A stretch of DNA of 49,498 nucleotides from Bradyrhizobium sp. SRL28 (GCF_018596315.1 NZ_JAHEAG010000041.1:1-49498); one strand, 5' to 3'. Counted from the stretch's first letter, positions 1 through 9,363 are shown. The notes: generated by a model not told the origin, from the letters alone. Translations and numbers: made by a program.

Positions 1-358
1 CCGGAAGTGCCTCCGCCGGCGCGGCACGTCCGTTCTACCCCCGACAGCAGACATCGGTACGCCGACCGCTCAGGTCCGTTTCGTGCCCAATGCAGCCGTG
101 CGACACGTAGACGCTGTTAAGTCACTTTGCCGACTCTGGGCGCCACGTGATCGAGCTGAAGGCTCCGTCATTGGGCCAACGCGGTGTTTGAGTGTATGAC
201 CACATCGTTTCACACAAAAACGACTATGCAGCTTTGTATCGGTGCTACGGAGCTTTGCCGTGGCGGAGTCGGCTAAAAATCAACTTCTGCGAGATGTTCG
301 GCGTCGTTCGATTTTTCGACTTTTACAACATAATCCGCCAGGAGCGGCGCCGGCTGGC
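1..358. other. Intergenic, repeat-like sequence
   Basis: I see no convincing gene here. Positions 30-57 (cgttctacccccgacagcag and following) resemble the core of the dispersed repeat found at 5400-5545 and 46421-46525. Around 280-345 an AT-richer stretch reads like other Bradyrhizobium non-coding repeats. It lies downstream of the regulator on the minus strand and may hold its terminator, but no clear hairpin was seen. Confidence 0.35.
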
Positions 359-3300
359 TCAGCGCGCCCCCTGCGCATCGAGAGCAGCAAGCAATGACGA
401 CCGCAATCGGTCATCAGGCTCTAAATTCCCGGCAAGGGTTCGTATGACGTCCTCGAAGCGAGCTCTGTACCTAGCCGCCTCGGCCGGCTCGCCGAGGCTC
501 TCGCAGACCTCCACCCCCGCCCGATAGACCCGCCAAGCGGCGAGCGGCATGTCGGCATCTTCGAGAGTTGAGAGGGCACGCGAGAGCTCCGCCCTTGCCT
601 CCTCCAAATCGCCCGCAGCGAGCGCAACCCGGGTGAGCAGCCCGTGCGCCTGCGCCAGATGATTGCGATCGGGTGCCGGCGCGACGTACTCGTACAGCTT
701 TGTCGCCGATCGCCGCGCCTCTGCGATATCGCCGACCTGTAGACTGTATTCGCAGAGACAATGATGGAGCTGCGCGTAGATCGTGTAATCCATCATGATG
801 CCGTCGGAATTCAGCCGTTGCATGACGCCATCGAACTGCTGGCGCGCATGCTGGGGCTCGTTCAAGCCGACGAAGGCCTTCGCAAGAACGGCTCGCTGAA
901 AAAAGAAGGCAAAGGGGTTTTCTTCTAGCACCGCTTGGTCGACGCTCTCGCAGAGGTCGCGGGCACCATGAAAATCCATCGCCTCGACGTGGAGCCACGC
1001 CAACGTGAGGCGGCACAGGGCGATCGCCGGGCTGTTAGCGTTTCTTTCCGCCAGCGCCAACGCAGCGATGGTCTCTCGCTGCAGTCGCCGCCATTGGCCG
1101 AGATGGATCAGCGCGGTCGACTCCATCACGTTGAACAGCGCAAAGATGTAGACGTCGCCGACCTCCTGCGCGAGCTTCTTGCCATCGGTTCCCGAACGAC
1201 GGCATTCCTCGTAGCGCGACCGTAAGCATTCGAGGATTCCCTCTATCCCGTATCGCCGGATCAGCGTGCCATGATCGCGCGCGTCAGCCGTTACGTGCAA
1301 CGCTTTCTCGCAAAGTGCAGCATCCTGCTCCTGCCAGCCTTTCAGCCAGAGATTGATGCTGGCGCTGCTGCCCTGCACCAGAGCCTTGAAGGCGTCATCC
1401 TCAAGCGCTTCACTCTTGGCAAGCGCTTCGCTGGAAGCGTGAAGGCACATGCGGCGGTCGGCATGAAGGCAGAACCGGCTCACCGCCAGGAGCCCGTTGA
1501 CCTCATGGCGAAGCTGACCTGCGTCCGCGGCGCAAGCGATCATCTCCTCGAGATCGCGAACCGAGCCGGCGAGGTCCCCCGCCGAGCGCCGCGCCCAGCT
1601 CCGCTGTCGCAGCAGGCTGGTGCGCGGCCCATACAGATCGGTCGCCGTTCCCAGACGATCGAGAATGCCGAGCGCGCGGGACAGATAATTGATTGCCTCC
1701 TCGTGACCGAAGCGTTTCGCGGAATTTTCCGCGGCCTGGCTGAGGTAGCGCAGAGCACGCGGGAAATCTCGGCTCTGCTCGAAATGCAGCGCGAGCGCAG
1801 CCGCAATGTTTTCCGTCCGGCCCGCATATCCCTGCTCGAGGCGCTCGCCCATGCGGTGATGGATCTGGAGGCGCCATGCCGGGCTGAGCCGTCGATAGAG
1901 CACGTTCTGATAGAGAATGTGGTGGAATGCGTAGGATCCGGAATAGGTCCCGTCGGGCCATTCAGAAACGCCGGACGACACCAGCATATGATCCTTGCGT
2001 GCAAGATGCTCCAGGACTTCCTCGGTCTCCACGGCGTCACGTGACAGTCCGGCGGCCACGAGGGCTGCTGAACATTCGCTCCCCGCTACGCTGACCGCCT
2101 CGAGCAGCTGCTGTTCGCCCTCACTCAAACGATCGATCCGATGTGTGATCATATTGATCAGATCTTTTGGCACGACATCCTCGGATAGGGCGGTTCTGGA
2201 TCCGAGGCGCCAGGCGCCGTCGATCTCTACGATCGACTCGTGATTGACCAGGTAGTCCACAAGCGAGGCGATGAACAACGGTTGCCCCTGGGTGCGCCCG
2301 AACATCGGCCCGGAGAGCGCCGAAGCGAGCTTCTCGTCCTGGAAACGCAAGGCGAGGTGGTGCTCCACCTCGGTTTTGGACAATCCATCGAGTTGCAGAT
2401 CGCTGCACCTCCCGTGGATCTCCAAATCCTGATGCAGACGGCGAACCGGATGTCCGCTTATGATGCTGTCGCCAACACGATAGGTGGCAAGAACGAGCAC
2501 TTTAGCCTTGCGGTCTCCGTGTGCGAAGCGCGACAGGACGTCGACCGTCTGGAAGTCGCTCCAATGCATATCCTCGACAACGAGGACCCACGGGCGATCC
2601 ACACTCAACGCTTCGAGCAAATCGCAGAACTCACGCAACATCCGTTCTCGTGTCGCCCCGAATACCTCATTCCGGAACGCGGCGTGGTCCGCCACATCGA
2701 GAAAACCTGGCATCTGGAGCAGCCAGGTCGGCGCATGGGTGCGCACGGCCTCCAGGACAGCCGAACCGTCCGGGCCGCGACAACGCGTCGTCAGCGAATC
2801 GATCAGCGGGAGAAATGCCTCGTTGGTGCTGAAACGCTCGGTGCAGAATCCGCACAGGGTCTCGACGCGATATCGGGAAAGCTGCTCCATCGCCATCTCG
2901 ATGAACGAGGTCTTGCCGATACCAGCCTCGCCGGTGATGAAGACGACTTGTCTGTCGCCGGCGAGCATTCGCTGCGTGACCTTGTCCAGCGTCGCCAGCG
3001 GACCGTTTCGCCCGACGAGCCAGCGGGACCTGCGGGCGATTGATCCCTCCTGACTTCTGTCGCTGGCCGCACCGGGGGACGGGATAGCGAGCCTGACTCC
3101 CAGGGCAGGTGGCACCTTCTCTTCATCGATCGCGCTGCGGTGCGAACTCGTCGTGGTCGGGCCGACAAACCGATATCCACGGCGCGGCAGAGTTTCGATC
3201 CAACTCTCCCCGCCCGGCTCGGCTGAAAGCGCTTTGCGCAGCGCCGCAATCTGAACCGACAGATTGCTTTCTTCGACGGCCAAGCCTGACCAAGCAGCCT

Positions 3301-3499
3301 GGATCAATTCGTCTTTGGAAACCACCAAGCCTTGACGTTTCGCCAGCGCGCTAAGCAATGCGACGGCGCGGCGGCCGACGGGTAGCGGATCGTTGCCTCG
3401 ATAGAGAGTTGAGGTATCGACATCCAATCGGAACGGTCCGATTGCAAGCGTCGCGCGCTGGTTGCCATTGTCAAGAACGGACAGGGAGTCGTTTAACAC
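359..3499 (-). CDS. Winged-helix transcriptional regulator with AAA ATPase and TPR repeats
   Basis: A 1046-residue soluble protein. Residues ~20-113 form an OmpR/PhoB-type winged helix (RGYRFVG at the wing). Residues ~160-330 form an AAA/STAND-type ATPase with Walker A GEAGIGKT (190-197) and a Walker B-like WVLVVED (304-310). The rest (~560-1040) is alpha-helical with TPR-like repeats. This is the layout of bacterial DNA-binding signal-transduction ATPases (AfsR/CadC-like head, predicted ATPase, TPR sensor); effector and targets are unknown. The start is GTG, preceded by GGGAGG eight bases upstream. It is monocistronic and has no adjacent adenylate-cyclase domain, which some relatives carry. 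The reading frame is intact, with GC-rich codon use. Confidence 0.88.
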   Translation of the reverse strand: MLNDSLSVLDNGNQRATLAIGPFRLDVDTSTLYRGNDPLPVGRRAVALLSALAKRQGLVVSKDELIQAAWSGLAVEESNLSVQIAALRKALSAEPGGESWIETLPRRGYRFVGPTTTSSHRSAIDEEKVPPALGVRLAIPSPGAASDRSQEGSIARRSRWLVGRNGPLATLDKVTQRMLAGDRQVVFITGEAGIGKTSFIEMAMEQLSRYRVETLCGFCTERFSTNEAFLPLIDSLTTRCRGPDGSAVLEAVRTHAPTWLLQMPGFLDVADHAAFRNEVFGATRERMLREFCDLLEALSVDRPWVLVVEDMHWSDFQTVDVLSRFAHGDRKAKVLVLATYRVGDSIISGHPVRRLHQDLEIHGRCSDLQLDGLSKTEVEHHLALRFQDEKLASALSGPMFGRTQGQPLFIASLVDYLVNHESIVEIDGAWRLGSRTALSEDVVPKDLINMITHRIDRLSEGEQQLLEAVSVAGSECSAALVAAGLSRDAVETEEVLEHLARKDHMLVSSGVSEWPDGTYSGSYAFHHILYQNVLYRRLSPAWRLQIHHRMGERLEQGYAGRTENIAAALALHFEQSRDFPRALRYLSQAAENSAKRFGHEEAINYLSRALGILDRLGTATDLYGPRTSLLRQRSWARRSAGDLAGSVRDLEEMIACAADAGQLRHEVNGLLAVSRFCLHADRRMCLHASSEALAKSEALEDDAFKALVQGSSASINLWLKGWQEQDAALCEKALHVTADARDHGTLIRRYGIEGILECLRSRYEECRRSGTDGKKLAQEVGDVYIFALFNVMESTALIHLGQWRRLQRETIAALALAERNANSPAIALCRLTLAWLHVEAMDFHGARDLCESVDQAVLEENPFAFFFQRAVLAKAFVGLNEPQHARQQFDGVMQRLNSDGIMMDYTIYAQLHHCLCEYSLQVGDIAEARRSATKLYEYVAPAPDRNHLAQAHGLLTRVALAAGDLEEARAELSRALSTLEDADMPLAAWRVYRAGVEVCESLGEPAEAARYRARFEDVIRTLAGNLEPDDRLRSSLLAALDAQGAR

Positions 3500-3956
3500 G
3501 GCGAGCCTCCCGCGATGCCATTCTGCATCGGCTGAAGGGAATACCCCCGTACCGTGCCTAGCTTGCCATGGACGACGGTATTGGCATTTCTTATAGCACA
3601 GAATTCCGTTTCCTCTGTGAAGGAGGTCACAGGAGTTGCGGGCAGTGCTTTGGCCCCCGCGACCCTGGCAGGCCGCGGTGTGATCGAGTTGATCTATGCG
3701 GACGCGAGGATAATCCCGCGCGGGCCGAACTTTTTTGAATGGGAGCCCCGGAGGATCTCGCCACGCTGGGGCGTTTGTTTGGGCGACCCGGAGCTATAAA
3801 AGGCTACCCGCCTTTTCGGCTTCGTCAGCTTGCGCCGTCTCAAACGCGGCTATTCTTGCCTCTACCTTAACGTGGCTTAACTGAACACGTTGCCGACCGT
3901 CCGCCAAGTCTCGGCCTATTCGGCCTATGGAGTGAGACATGATCGTTCGCGAGTTT
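3500..3956. other. Intergenic region with hairpin
   Basis: No gene is supported in this stretch of about 450 bases between two minus-strand genes. It must contain the promoter of the regulator below it. The one structured element is the short hairpin at 3798-3816, listed separately. A weak plus-strand open frame near 3554-3799 has no ribosome-binding site and no recognisable protein character. Confidence 0.5.
3798..3816 (-). terminator. Candidate terminator downstream of opgC
   Basis: Inverted repeat AAAAGGC / GCCTTTT with a 5-base loop. Read on the minus strand the stem ends in T residues, so it could terminate the OpgC-type gene about 140 bases upstream. The stem is only 7 bp, so it is a weak candidate. 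Confidence 0.35.
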
Positions 3957-5081
3957 TCACTCGGGAGCGTGCTGTCTATTGCTGATTGCGGTCGTGATCA
4001 TCGCCGCGATGCCAACGAGACTCACCGCTATCTGCATCGCCAACCCGTCCGAGATGTCGAACAGCACCATGTGGCCGGCGAACGCCAGCAGAACGCCGAG
4101 GCAATAGATTGGCAGCGAGTTCTGGCCACAGCAGATCGCGCCGCGCATCACCGGCGTCATCAGCCCTCTCCAATTGCGAGGCACGAACCATGCTGCCAAA
4201 ACCGCTATGGCCAAAAAATGCAGCAATCGCAATGGATCGAGATTCGATTTATCCAATTGGTGCAGCTTCGCCAGCGTCTCCGGGATCACTGCTTCCACCG
4301 GTTTGATGCGCCAGCTCAATGCGATGACCAGGCTGAAGAGCAGATACAGGACGGCAAGTCCAAGCACCGTGCGTGAGGTGAGCCACGGCCGGACCCTCTT
4401 TTCCTCAAGCGTGCACCACGCGCCAAGAACAACCAACAGCTGCCAGGCCAGCGGATTGAAGGCCCAGTGGCCGTTCGGCCACGCCGGGACGGTCCAGCCG
4501 AAGACGTACACCAGCACATAAAGCGCCAGCGACGCGCCAAGCGTTACGTTCGGCAGTCGCAGCAGCAGCCACAGCAACGGCGCGAACAAGAGATGAAGAA
4601 GCACGAAGATCGGCAACACGTCGGTATTGACCGGACGGTATTGCAGGATCGCCGCGCGCGCGAGCGTCGCGCCCAGATGGTCCAATAGAATGCGCGTATT
4701 GCTTTCGTCAGCAAGACGGCCGCCGCCTGCGAGGTAAGCCAGTATGGCGCAGGCGAGCGTGAGCAGCAGAAACGCGACATAGATGTCCCAGCTTCGCCGC
4801 AGTGTCCGGCGGATCACTGTGGTCCAGCCCTCGCAGCGCCGTGCCTTACCGTAGGAGAGCGCGCAGGTTACGCCCGATGCGAACATGAATATTTCCGCGG
4901 CATCGCTGAAGCCGTAGTTCCGCAGCGTCAGCCAACCTCCGATGTTGTTGGGGATATGATCAAGAAATATCCACCACAGCGCGATGCCTCGGCAGGCGTC
5001 TATTCGTAGGTCGCGAGCGTGGCATCTCAGCTCCGGAAGCTCGCCGACCATTAGCTTAGAGGTGGTTTTTCGGTCGCGCAT
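3957..5081 (-). CDS. opgC: OpgC-family membrane acyltransferase-like protein
   Basis: A protein of about 374 residues with roughly ten hydrophobic segments. The N-terminal DACRGIALWWIFLDHIPNN and the following AAEIFMFASGVTCALSYG are hallmarks of the OpgC domain, which in characterised members succinylates osmoregulated periplasmic glucans at the inner membrane. A substrate cannot be read from sequence, and no opgG/opgH neighbour is present. The start at 5081 is chosen because TGGAGGAACGAG lies directly upstream; the frame stays open another 31 codons, but that extension (many R/K/Q, no SD) does not look like protein. Other membrane acyltransferases are a lesser alternative. Confidence 0.82.
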   Translation of the reverse strand: MRDRKTTSKLMVGELPELRCHARDLRIDACRGIALWWIFLDHIPNNIGGWLTLRNYGFSDAAEIFMFASGVTCALSYGKARRCEGWTTVIRRTLRRSWDIYVAFLLLTLACAILAYLAGGGRLADESNTRILLDHLGATLARAAILQYRPVNTDVLPIFVLLHLLFAPLLWLLLRLPNVTLGASLALYVLVYVFGWTVPAWPNGHWAFNPLAWQLLVVLGAWCTLEEKRVRPWLTSRTVLGLAVLYLLFSLVIALSWRIKPVEAVIPETLAKLHQLDKSNLDPLRLLHFLAIAVLAAWFVPRNWRGLMTPVMRGAICCGQNSLPIYCLGVLLAFAGHMVLFDISDGLAMQIAVSLVGIAAMITTAISNRQHAPE

Positions 5082-5674
5082 CTCGTTCCTCCAGACTGGA
5101 AAGATGGGCCGATGTTGCAGTTTTTGGCGTGAGGGGGTCACACTCCGAGACTTATGATTGCGCTGAAATTGCAAGTCAGTATGAAAGAGCCATCGTTCGA
5201 AGTCCTAAAGCGTTGCCGAAAAAGTTACGAAATCAGCCAAATCCTTGCTGAGGCTCCGGAGATTGCGGATTCGATGTTTGACGCGCCAGAGCTCGTGTCC
5301 AATTCGCCTGTGCAAGGCACTTGACGGTCTCGCCAAGACTGCATGCCGTCGAGGTCATCGAAGAAAGATGCTGAGGTGCGAGCCTGGATGTGCCCCAACG
5401 CGTCATTTCGCTGCGCTGCGGAGCTTGGTCGCTATCGGTCATTCGCGTCGGTTTGGCCGTGTACCGACGATTTCCGCTCTACCCCTATAAACAGACATCG
5501 ATACCGTGCGGCGGCATGTCTCAAAAGTGCCACAAGGCGACATCGATCACTGCGCTCTCTCACCCCTTCGACGCTGGCGCAAAAGTCTCAAAAAGTGTAG
5601 GTTAAACTGGTGTCACTCGCTCTCGAAGGCAGAGCAGCCGGGTCTGTTCTCAACATTTGAGAGAGGGACCGCAA
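5082..5674. other. Intergenic region holding a dispersed repeat
   Basis: No coding region is supported between opgC and the solute-binding protein. The central part (about 5400-5545) is a dispersed repeat described separately. The short reading frames here carry no ribosome-binding sites. The 60 bases before 5675 must contain the leader of the solute-binding protein gene. Confidence 0.5.
5400..5545 (+). repeat. Dispersed non-coding repeat, copy 1
   Basis: Shares with 46421-46525 the successive blocks cattcgcgtcg, ttccg(c/g)tctacccc, gacat, and ggcatgtctcaaaagtgcc, in the same order and spacing. Fragments of the same motif appear near 30-57 and perhaps 6515-6610. Repeats of this kind are scattered through Bradyrhizobium-type genomes; no function is known to me. 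Confidence 0.6.
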
Positions 5675-6475
5675 ATGAAACTATCTCGCAGACGTTTCCT
5701 TCATCTGGCGGTGGGCGCTGCCGCGCTGCCCGCTGCATCGCAGTTCGCATGGGCTCAAGCCCCATCCGCGCCCGCCACACTCTCTCCGACCGGCAAACTG
5801 CGCGTTGCTCTTATTGCCTCCAATCCTGTTCTGGTGACCCGCAGTACCGACGGCTCCCTCGGCGGTGTTTCCGTCTCCGTTGCCCGCACGCTCGCTGCAC
5901 GTCTCGGGGTACCGGTCGAGCTCAAGCCCTACGACAATCCCCTGCGTTACAACGAAAGTCTCGCCAGCGATGACTGGGACATCGGGCTTGCTGCACGAGA
6001 TCCGTCTCGCGCAGAATACCTCGCTTTTAGCGTAACATTCATGGAAGTTGACAACGGCTATGTCGCGCGCGCAGGAGCAACACCGACCACCGCAGATGAG
6101 GTTGACCGTGCAGGCGTGAAGGTCGCTGTCGCCCAAGGAAGCGCGCCACACACCGTTTTGACACGCCTTATTAAGAATGCAGAAATCATACAGGTGCCCG
6201 GCGGGTTCGAACCGGCTCGCGAGGCGTTGGCAACGGGCAAAGCCGACGTTTACGGTGAGAACCTGCACCTCGCCCATCGTATAGCTGACGCCTTGCCTGG
6301 AGCACACGTATTGCCCGGACGTTTCAATGTCGTGCAAATGGCAATCGGGGTGCGCAAGCGAGCCGCCTCGGCTCTTCCCACCGTTGATGAACTCGTGAAC
6401 GGAATGCGGGCCGATGGCACGGTGGATAAAGCGATTGCTGAAGCCGGGCTGCGGGGAGTTCGGGTTCCGAATTAG
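5675..6475 (+). CDS. Periplasmic amino-acid/solute-binding protein (ABC type), Tat signal
   Basis: A protein of 266 residues. The N-terminus MKLSRRRFLHLAVGAAALPA carries an S-R-R-x-F-L twin-arginine motif and a cleavable end near ASQFAWAQA, so it should be exported folded to the periplasm. The mature part (KLRVALIASNPVL..., GLAARDPSRAEYLAFS, VAVAQGSAPHTVL) matches family 3 extracellular solute-binding proteins. ATG 5675 is used because GAGAGAGGGACC lies just before it; six upstream in-frame codons lack support. No permease or ATPase gene is adjacent, so it is an orphan receptor and its ligand is unknown. Confidence 0.85.
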   Translation: MKLSRRRFLHLAVGAAALPAASQFAWAQAPSAPATLSPTGKLRVALIASNPVLVTRSTDGSLGGVSVSVARTLAARLGVPVELKPYDNPLRYNESLASDDWDIGLAARDPSRAEYLAFSVTFMEVDNGYVARAGATPTTADEVDRAGVKVAVAQGSAPHTVLTRLIKNAEIIQVPGGFEPAREALATGKADVYGENLHLAHRIADALPGAHVLPGRFNVVQMAIGVRKRAASALPTVDELVNGMRADGTVDKAIAEAGLRGVRVPN

Positions 6476-6489
6476 TCGCCCAAGTCGTT

Positions 6490-6615
6490 TAGCGGAGCTT
6501 GGGCCACGTAGTCCGTTCTGGGTCAAACTCAGAAGTCAGGGCACGCAACCGAGAAGTCCGCTTTTCGCTCAAGAACCGACATCGTCTGGCGGAACTGGCA
6601 GGTCCGAAAAGTGCC
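6490..6615 (+). repeat. Probable dispersed repeat, diverged
   Basis: Contains gtccgttctgggtcaaac, caagaaccgacatcgtctgg and ggtccgaaaagtgccaaac, which resemble in order the conserved blocks of the repeats at 5400 and 46421, but with many changes. It lies between the two orphan solute-binding genes. No protein is supported here. Confidence 0.3.
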
Positions 6616-6739
6616 AAACGGACTTCGCTTCGACTACTTTCCCATCCACTTGCATATGCTGTAGCCTGCCCGCGAGGAAACGCGTCTCACGCCAAACGTC
6701 TCGTGGGTAAAGCTGATGGGCCAATTTGGAGGCAGTATC

Positions 6740-7708
6740 ATGAAATACTTATACCGCGCTCTTGCAGCGTTTGCCCTCGTGCTCGCCGGCACAGACGCCG
6801 CACTTGCGCAAGGTTGGCCGAACCGTCCGATCCGTATGGTCGTACCCTACACCCCGGGTGGCTACACCGATCTGATGGCTCGGCTCGTCGGTCAAAAGAT
6901 CTCGGACGCGCTGGGCCAGCCCATCGTCTTCGAGAACAAGCCAGGCGCCAACGCCATCATCGGCACCGACGCCGTCGCCAAGGCCGCGCCCGACGGCTAC
7001 ACGTTCGGCACCGTGATCGCGGCGCATGCGGCAAACGCCACGCTCAATCCGAAGCTGCCCTACGACACGCTCAAGGACTTCACATACGTCTCGCTGATGA
7101 GCGTCGCACCGCTGATCATGATCGCGCATCCCTCAGTGCCGGCGAACAACGTGAAAGAGCTGATCGCGCTCGCGAAGGCCAAGCCAGGTGAGCTCAATTT
7201 TGCCTCGAGCGGCATCGGCGCTGCGGCACATCTCACGATGGAAATGTTCATGAGCCGCACAGGCATCAAAATGCAGCACATACCCTACAAAGGCACGGCC
7301 GGCGCGCTGCAGGATACCGTCGGCGGGCAAATCAATGTGATGTTCGACATTGTTGGTCCGCTGATGCCGCAGGTGCGCTCCGGAAACGCCAAGGCGATCG
7401 TTGTCACCGCGAAAGAGCGCATCCCGGCGGCATCCGACGTACCGACGATGGCGGAGCAGGGAGTGCCGGATTTCGTGTCCGGCACCTGGGCCGGAATCAT
7501 AGCGCCGGCAGGCACACCTAAGGAGATCGTCGACCGCGTCTCGGCGGAGGCCAAGAAGGCACTCGCCGATCCGGCATTGCAGGCAAAGCTAGTCGAACAG
7601 GGTATTGTGCCGATGGGCAGCACCCCGGAAGAATTCCGCGCCTTCGTCGCCGAGGAGATCTCGCGATGGAGAACGGTGATCACGGACGCTGGAATTAAGA
7701 TGGAGTAG
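6740..7708 (+). CDS. Tripartite tricarboxylate transporter substrate-binding protein (Bug family)
   Basis: A 322-residue periplasmic receptor. It has a Sec signal peptide (MKYLYRALAAFALVLAGTDA, cleavage near ALAQ) followed by the Bug fold: WPNRPIRMVVPYTPGG, the ENKPGANAIIGTDAVAKA ligand loop, DGYTF and LPYDTLKDF. Bug proteins capture small carboxylates for TctAB permeases or for sensing. No tctA/tctB lies nearby, so this is one of the many orphan copies typical of these genomes. GGAGG nine bases before ATG 6740 fixes the start; the upstream in-frame ATG at 6716 lacks an SD. Confidence 0.92.
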   Translation: MKYLYRALAAFALVLAGTDAALAQGWPNRPIRMVVPYTPGGYTDLMARLVGQKISDALGQPIVFENKPGANAIIGTDAVAKAAPDGYTFGTVIAAHAANATLNPKLPYDTLKDFTYVSLMSVAPLIMIAHPSVPANNVKELIALAKAKPGELNFASSGIGAAAHLTMEMFMSRTGIKMQHIPYKGTAGALQDTVGGQINVMFDIVGPLMPQVRSGNAKAIVVTAKERIPAASDVPTMAEQGVPDFVSGTWAGIIAPAGTPKEIVDRVSAEAKKALADPALQAKLVEQGIVPMGSTPEEFRAFVAEEISRWRTVITDAGIKME

Positions 7709-7973
7709 TGAGGCCCGATTCCACCCCCTCAGGGGCAGGGTGGACGACTCTCCGAGCGGGTGAAGTCCTCCGCGTGTGAAGTCTCGCCCCCACCCCGCCT
7801 GTTAGGTCAATTGCGCACCCGGCCCACGGCCCTTCTAAGTCCGCTTATCCTTCTGAAGCCGCCTTCGATCACCCCGTTCTTGGACGGGCATCTCGTTGCG
7901 CTTTGTAGAGCAGCAATGAACAGCTCGAGGCCGGCCGAGGTTAATCCGTTTTCAGTGATCAGACCGACCGCAA

Positions 7974-8224
7974 GTGAAGGACTATCAATTCTCTCTGGAG
8001 AACCTTCGGACCGATGCGGCTGAAGCGGCGCTGATGCGCGACCTTGCAACGGACGGGGCTAAACGCGAAACGTTCGATCGGCTAGCCAAGCATCTGGGGG
8101 CCAACTGTTGGACGACGTTGAGCGGCCCCGGACACGCCAGAAACCAGCTAAGAGTAAGGCCGCCTCAGTTGGCGGCCCTGGCGCTTCTTTAGCGGCTTGG
8201 TCACCGCTGCCGTCGATGCCTTGA
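7974..8224 (+). pseudogene. Frameshifted small helical protein (KRExFDRLAxHL family)
   Basis: From a GTG start the frame reads DAAEAALMRDLATDGAKRE then TFDRLAKHLGA. This matches the intact minus-strand genes at 10605-10772 and 12738-12917 (LATDPKKRELFDRLAAHL). After LGA the frame drifts into nonsense, but the next frame gives LDDVER, the expected LAxxVEx block of the family, so an indel near 8105-8110 breaks the gene. The shifted frame then runs to 8224 through a hairpin. It is probably non-functional. Confidence 0.55.
8158..8177 (+). terminator. Hairpin GGCCGCC-TCAGTT-GGCGGCC
   Basis: A perfect 7-bp stem with a TCAGTT loop. The same hairpin occurs right after the stop of the zinc-ribbon gene at 32527-32546 and, inverted and slightly bulged, at 46541-46562 after another small gene. 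The position after short genes suggests termination or 3'-end protection, although a T-tract is short or absent. Confidence 0.45.
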
Positions 8225-8442
8225 GGCATTCTGGCGTGCGGCTGGCAAATTACTTCGAATGCGCTCAAGACAACGGTAATTATGCGGCACCGTCGAACGC
8301 TAGTCAAAGCGCTAGCTGAAAGCGCCTTACCAAGGCCCTCGAGAGTTCCTATATCTCCCTTATGAGATGGGATGCCCGTTCTCTCGCAATCCGATGGCAT
8401 CAGCGGCACATCAGGACGGCAGTCGGCGGCGCTGGCCAGTAG

Positions 8443-8690
8443 TCACGAAAAATCCTGCCTCAAAGTGGCGTCGATCTGTTCCAGCGCCCAGTCGATCTGA
8501 TCGCTGGAGATAACAAGCGGCGGGGCGATGCGAATCGTGTGCCCATGTGTGTCCTTGGCGAGGATGCCTCGCGCCTGCGAGCCACCAGACTCCTGTACGG
8601 ACTCCATACGCGCACCTGTGGGCCATTCGACGGCGGCAGTCAGCAGCCCTTCCGTAGTCCCACGGAGTTCTCGAATCGCGTTGAAGAGCA
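8443..8690 (-). pseudogene. rocD: 3' remnant of ornithine aminotransferase
   Basis: Read on the minus strand, this carries the C-terminus of class-III aminotransferases of the ornithine type: ARGILAKDTHGHTIRIAPP then LVISSDQIDWALEQIDATL, ending at a TGA at 8443. Upstream it keeps a degraded IRELRG...LLTAAVE strand, but the preceding sequence has stops and no PLP-lysine domain. About 80 of about 400 residues remain. In intact enzymes this domain helps convert ornithine plus 2-oxoglutarate to glutamate semialdehyde. It is a relic, not a functional gene. Confidence 0.72.
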
Positions 8691-8829
8691 GAGGCTTTAT
8701 TCAGCCAGCGCGGCTAATGGTCATACTGGGGGCTGAACCCGTTGTGGCAAGGCCCGATGTGTGTCTCTCACAATGTCATGCGTCGGGCCACATCTGGTCT
8801 GGGGCTGACCTGTACCCACACATCTCGCC

Positions 8830-8949
8830 TCACGGGATCAGCACGGCTGGCATTGGCGCAGACGGCCTCAAGACGAGCCTGCGCTCCTGACACTGCGACA
8901 TCGCCGACAGTGCTGCGAGGAAAGCGATGGCAAGGACAAGGCTGCGCAT
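8830..8949 (-). CDS. Possible 39-residue secreted peptide or truncated gene
   Basis: The ATG at 8949 opens a classical signal peptide (MRSLVLAIAFLAALSAMS) followed by only about 20 residues before a stop. No strong ribosome-binding site is visible. It is more likely the surviving 5' end of a small secreted protein than a finished gene; the sequence beyond the stop shows no clear continuation. Confidence 0.3.
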   Translation of the reverse strand: MRSLVLAIAFLAALSAMSQCQERRLVLRPSAPMPAVLIP

Positions 8950-9003
8950 GGCTGACGATACAATGTGAACCCGATCTGGAATATGAAACAGTTCGCAGTT
9001 GCA

Positions 9004-9336
9004 TCATGTTCGCGGACTGGGCTGCGGTGTTGGCTGCGAAGTCTGCGGCGCGGCGGGCTGTTGGGGCGTCACGATCTGGGGCTGACTGCCGTCAGCATGG
9101 GGTATGCAAGTGCCTACATTGCCGAGCAGCCGCTTGGCTTGCATGTCCCTCGCCCTCCTGTAATCCCGCCGCCGATCCACGTTGGCCGCAGCAGAGCGAT
9201 CCCATGCATCGAATGCGTCGGCATAGTGCTGGCGCATTTGCTCTTCTGCGGCCATACACTCGCTGAACTTGTCGAACACCAAGTTGGTGTTGACCGGGGT
9301 CATCCCACCGATAAGGACAACGAGCATCCACTTCAT
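9004..9336 (-). CDS. Small secreted hypothetical protein, proline/glutamine-rich tail
   Basis: A protein of about 110 residues. A short hydrophobic N-terminus (MKWMLVVLIGGMTPV) is followed by a charged helical region (FSECMAAEEQMRQHYADAF, DRRRDYRRARDMQAKRLL), a CIPHA motif and a low-complexity tail rich in P, Q and T. I recognise the general pattern as a common Bradyrhizobium orphan family with no assigned function. The ATG at 9336 is preferred over the GTG four codons upstream, since GGTGGA precedes it. It is probably exported or membrane-anchored. Confidence 0.6.
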   Translation of the reverse strand: MKWMLVVLIGGMTPVNTNLVFDKFSECMAAEEQMRQHYADAFDAWDRSAAANVDRRRDYRRARDMQAKRLLGNVGTCIPHADGSQPQIVTPQQPAAPQTSQPTPQPSPRT

Positions 9337-9363
9337 GGCTTTGTCCACCCGGTGAGCATTGGG

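Noticed and set aside
192..527. Plus-strand frame of 111 codons over the end of the large regulator
   Set aside because: It overlaps the C-terminus of a clearly coding gene on the other strand, has no ribosome-binding site and no protein family character.
2153..2166. TTGATC-like sequence inside the regulator gene
   Set aside because: The right half does not match TCAA, and it lies within coding sequence.
1271..3043. Long plus-strand frames (257 and 267 codons) inside the regulator
   Set aside because: They are antisense shadows of GC-rich coding DNA; the minus-strand frame has recognisable domains throughout.
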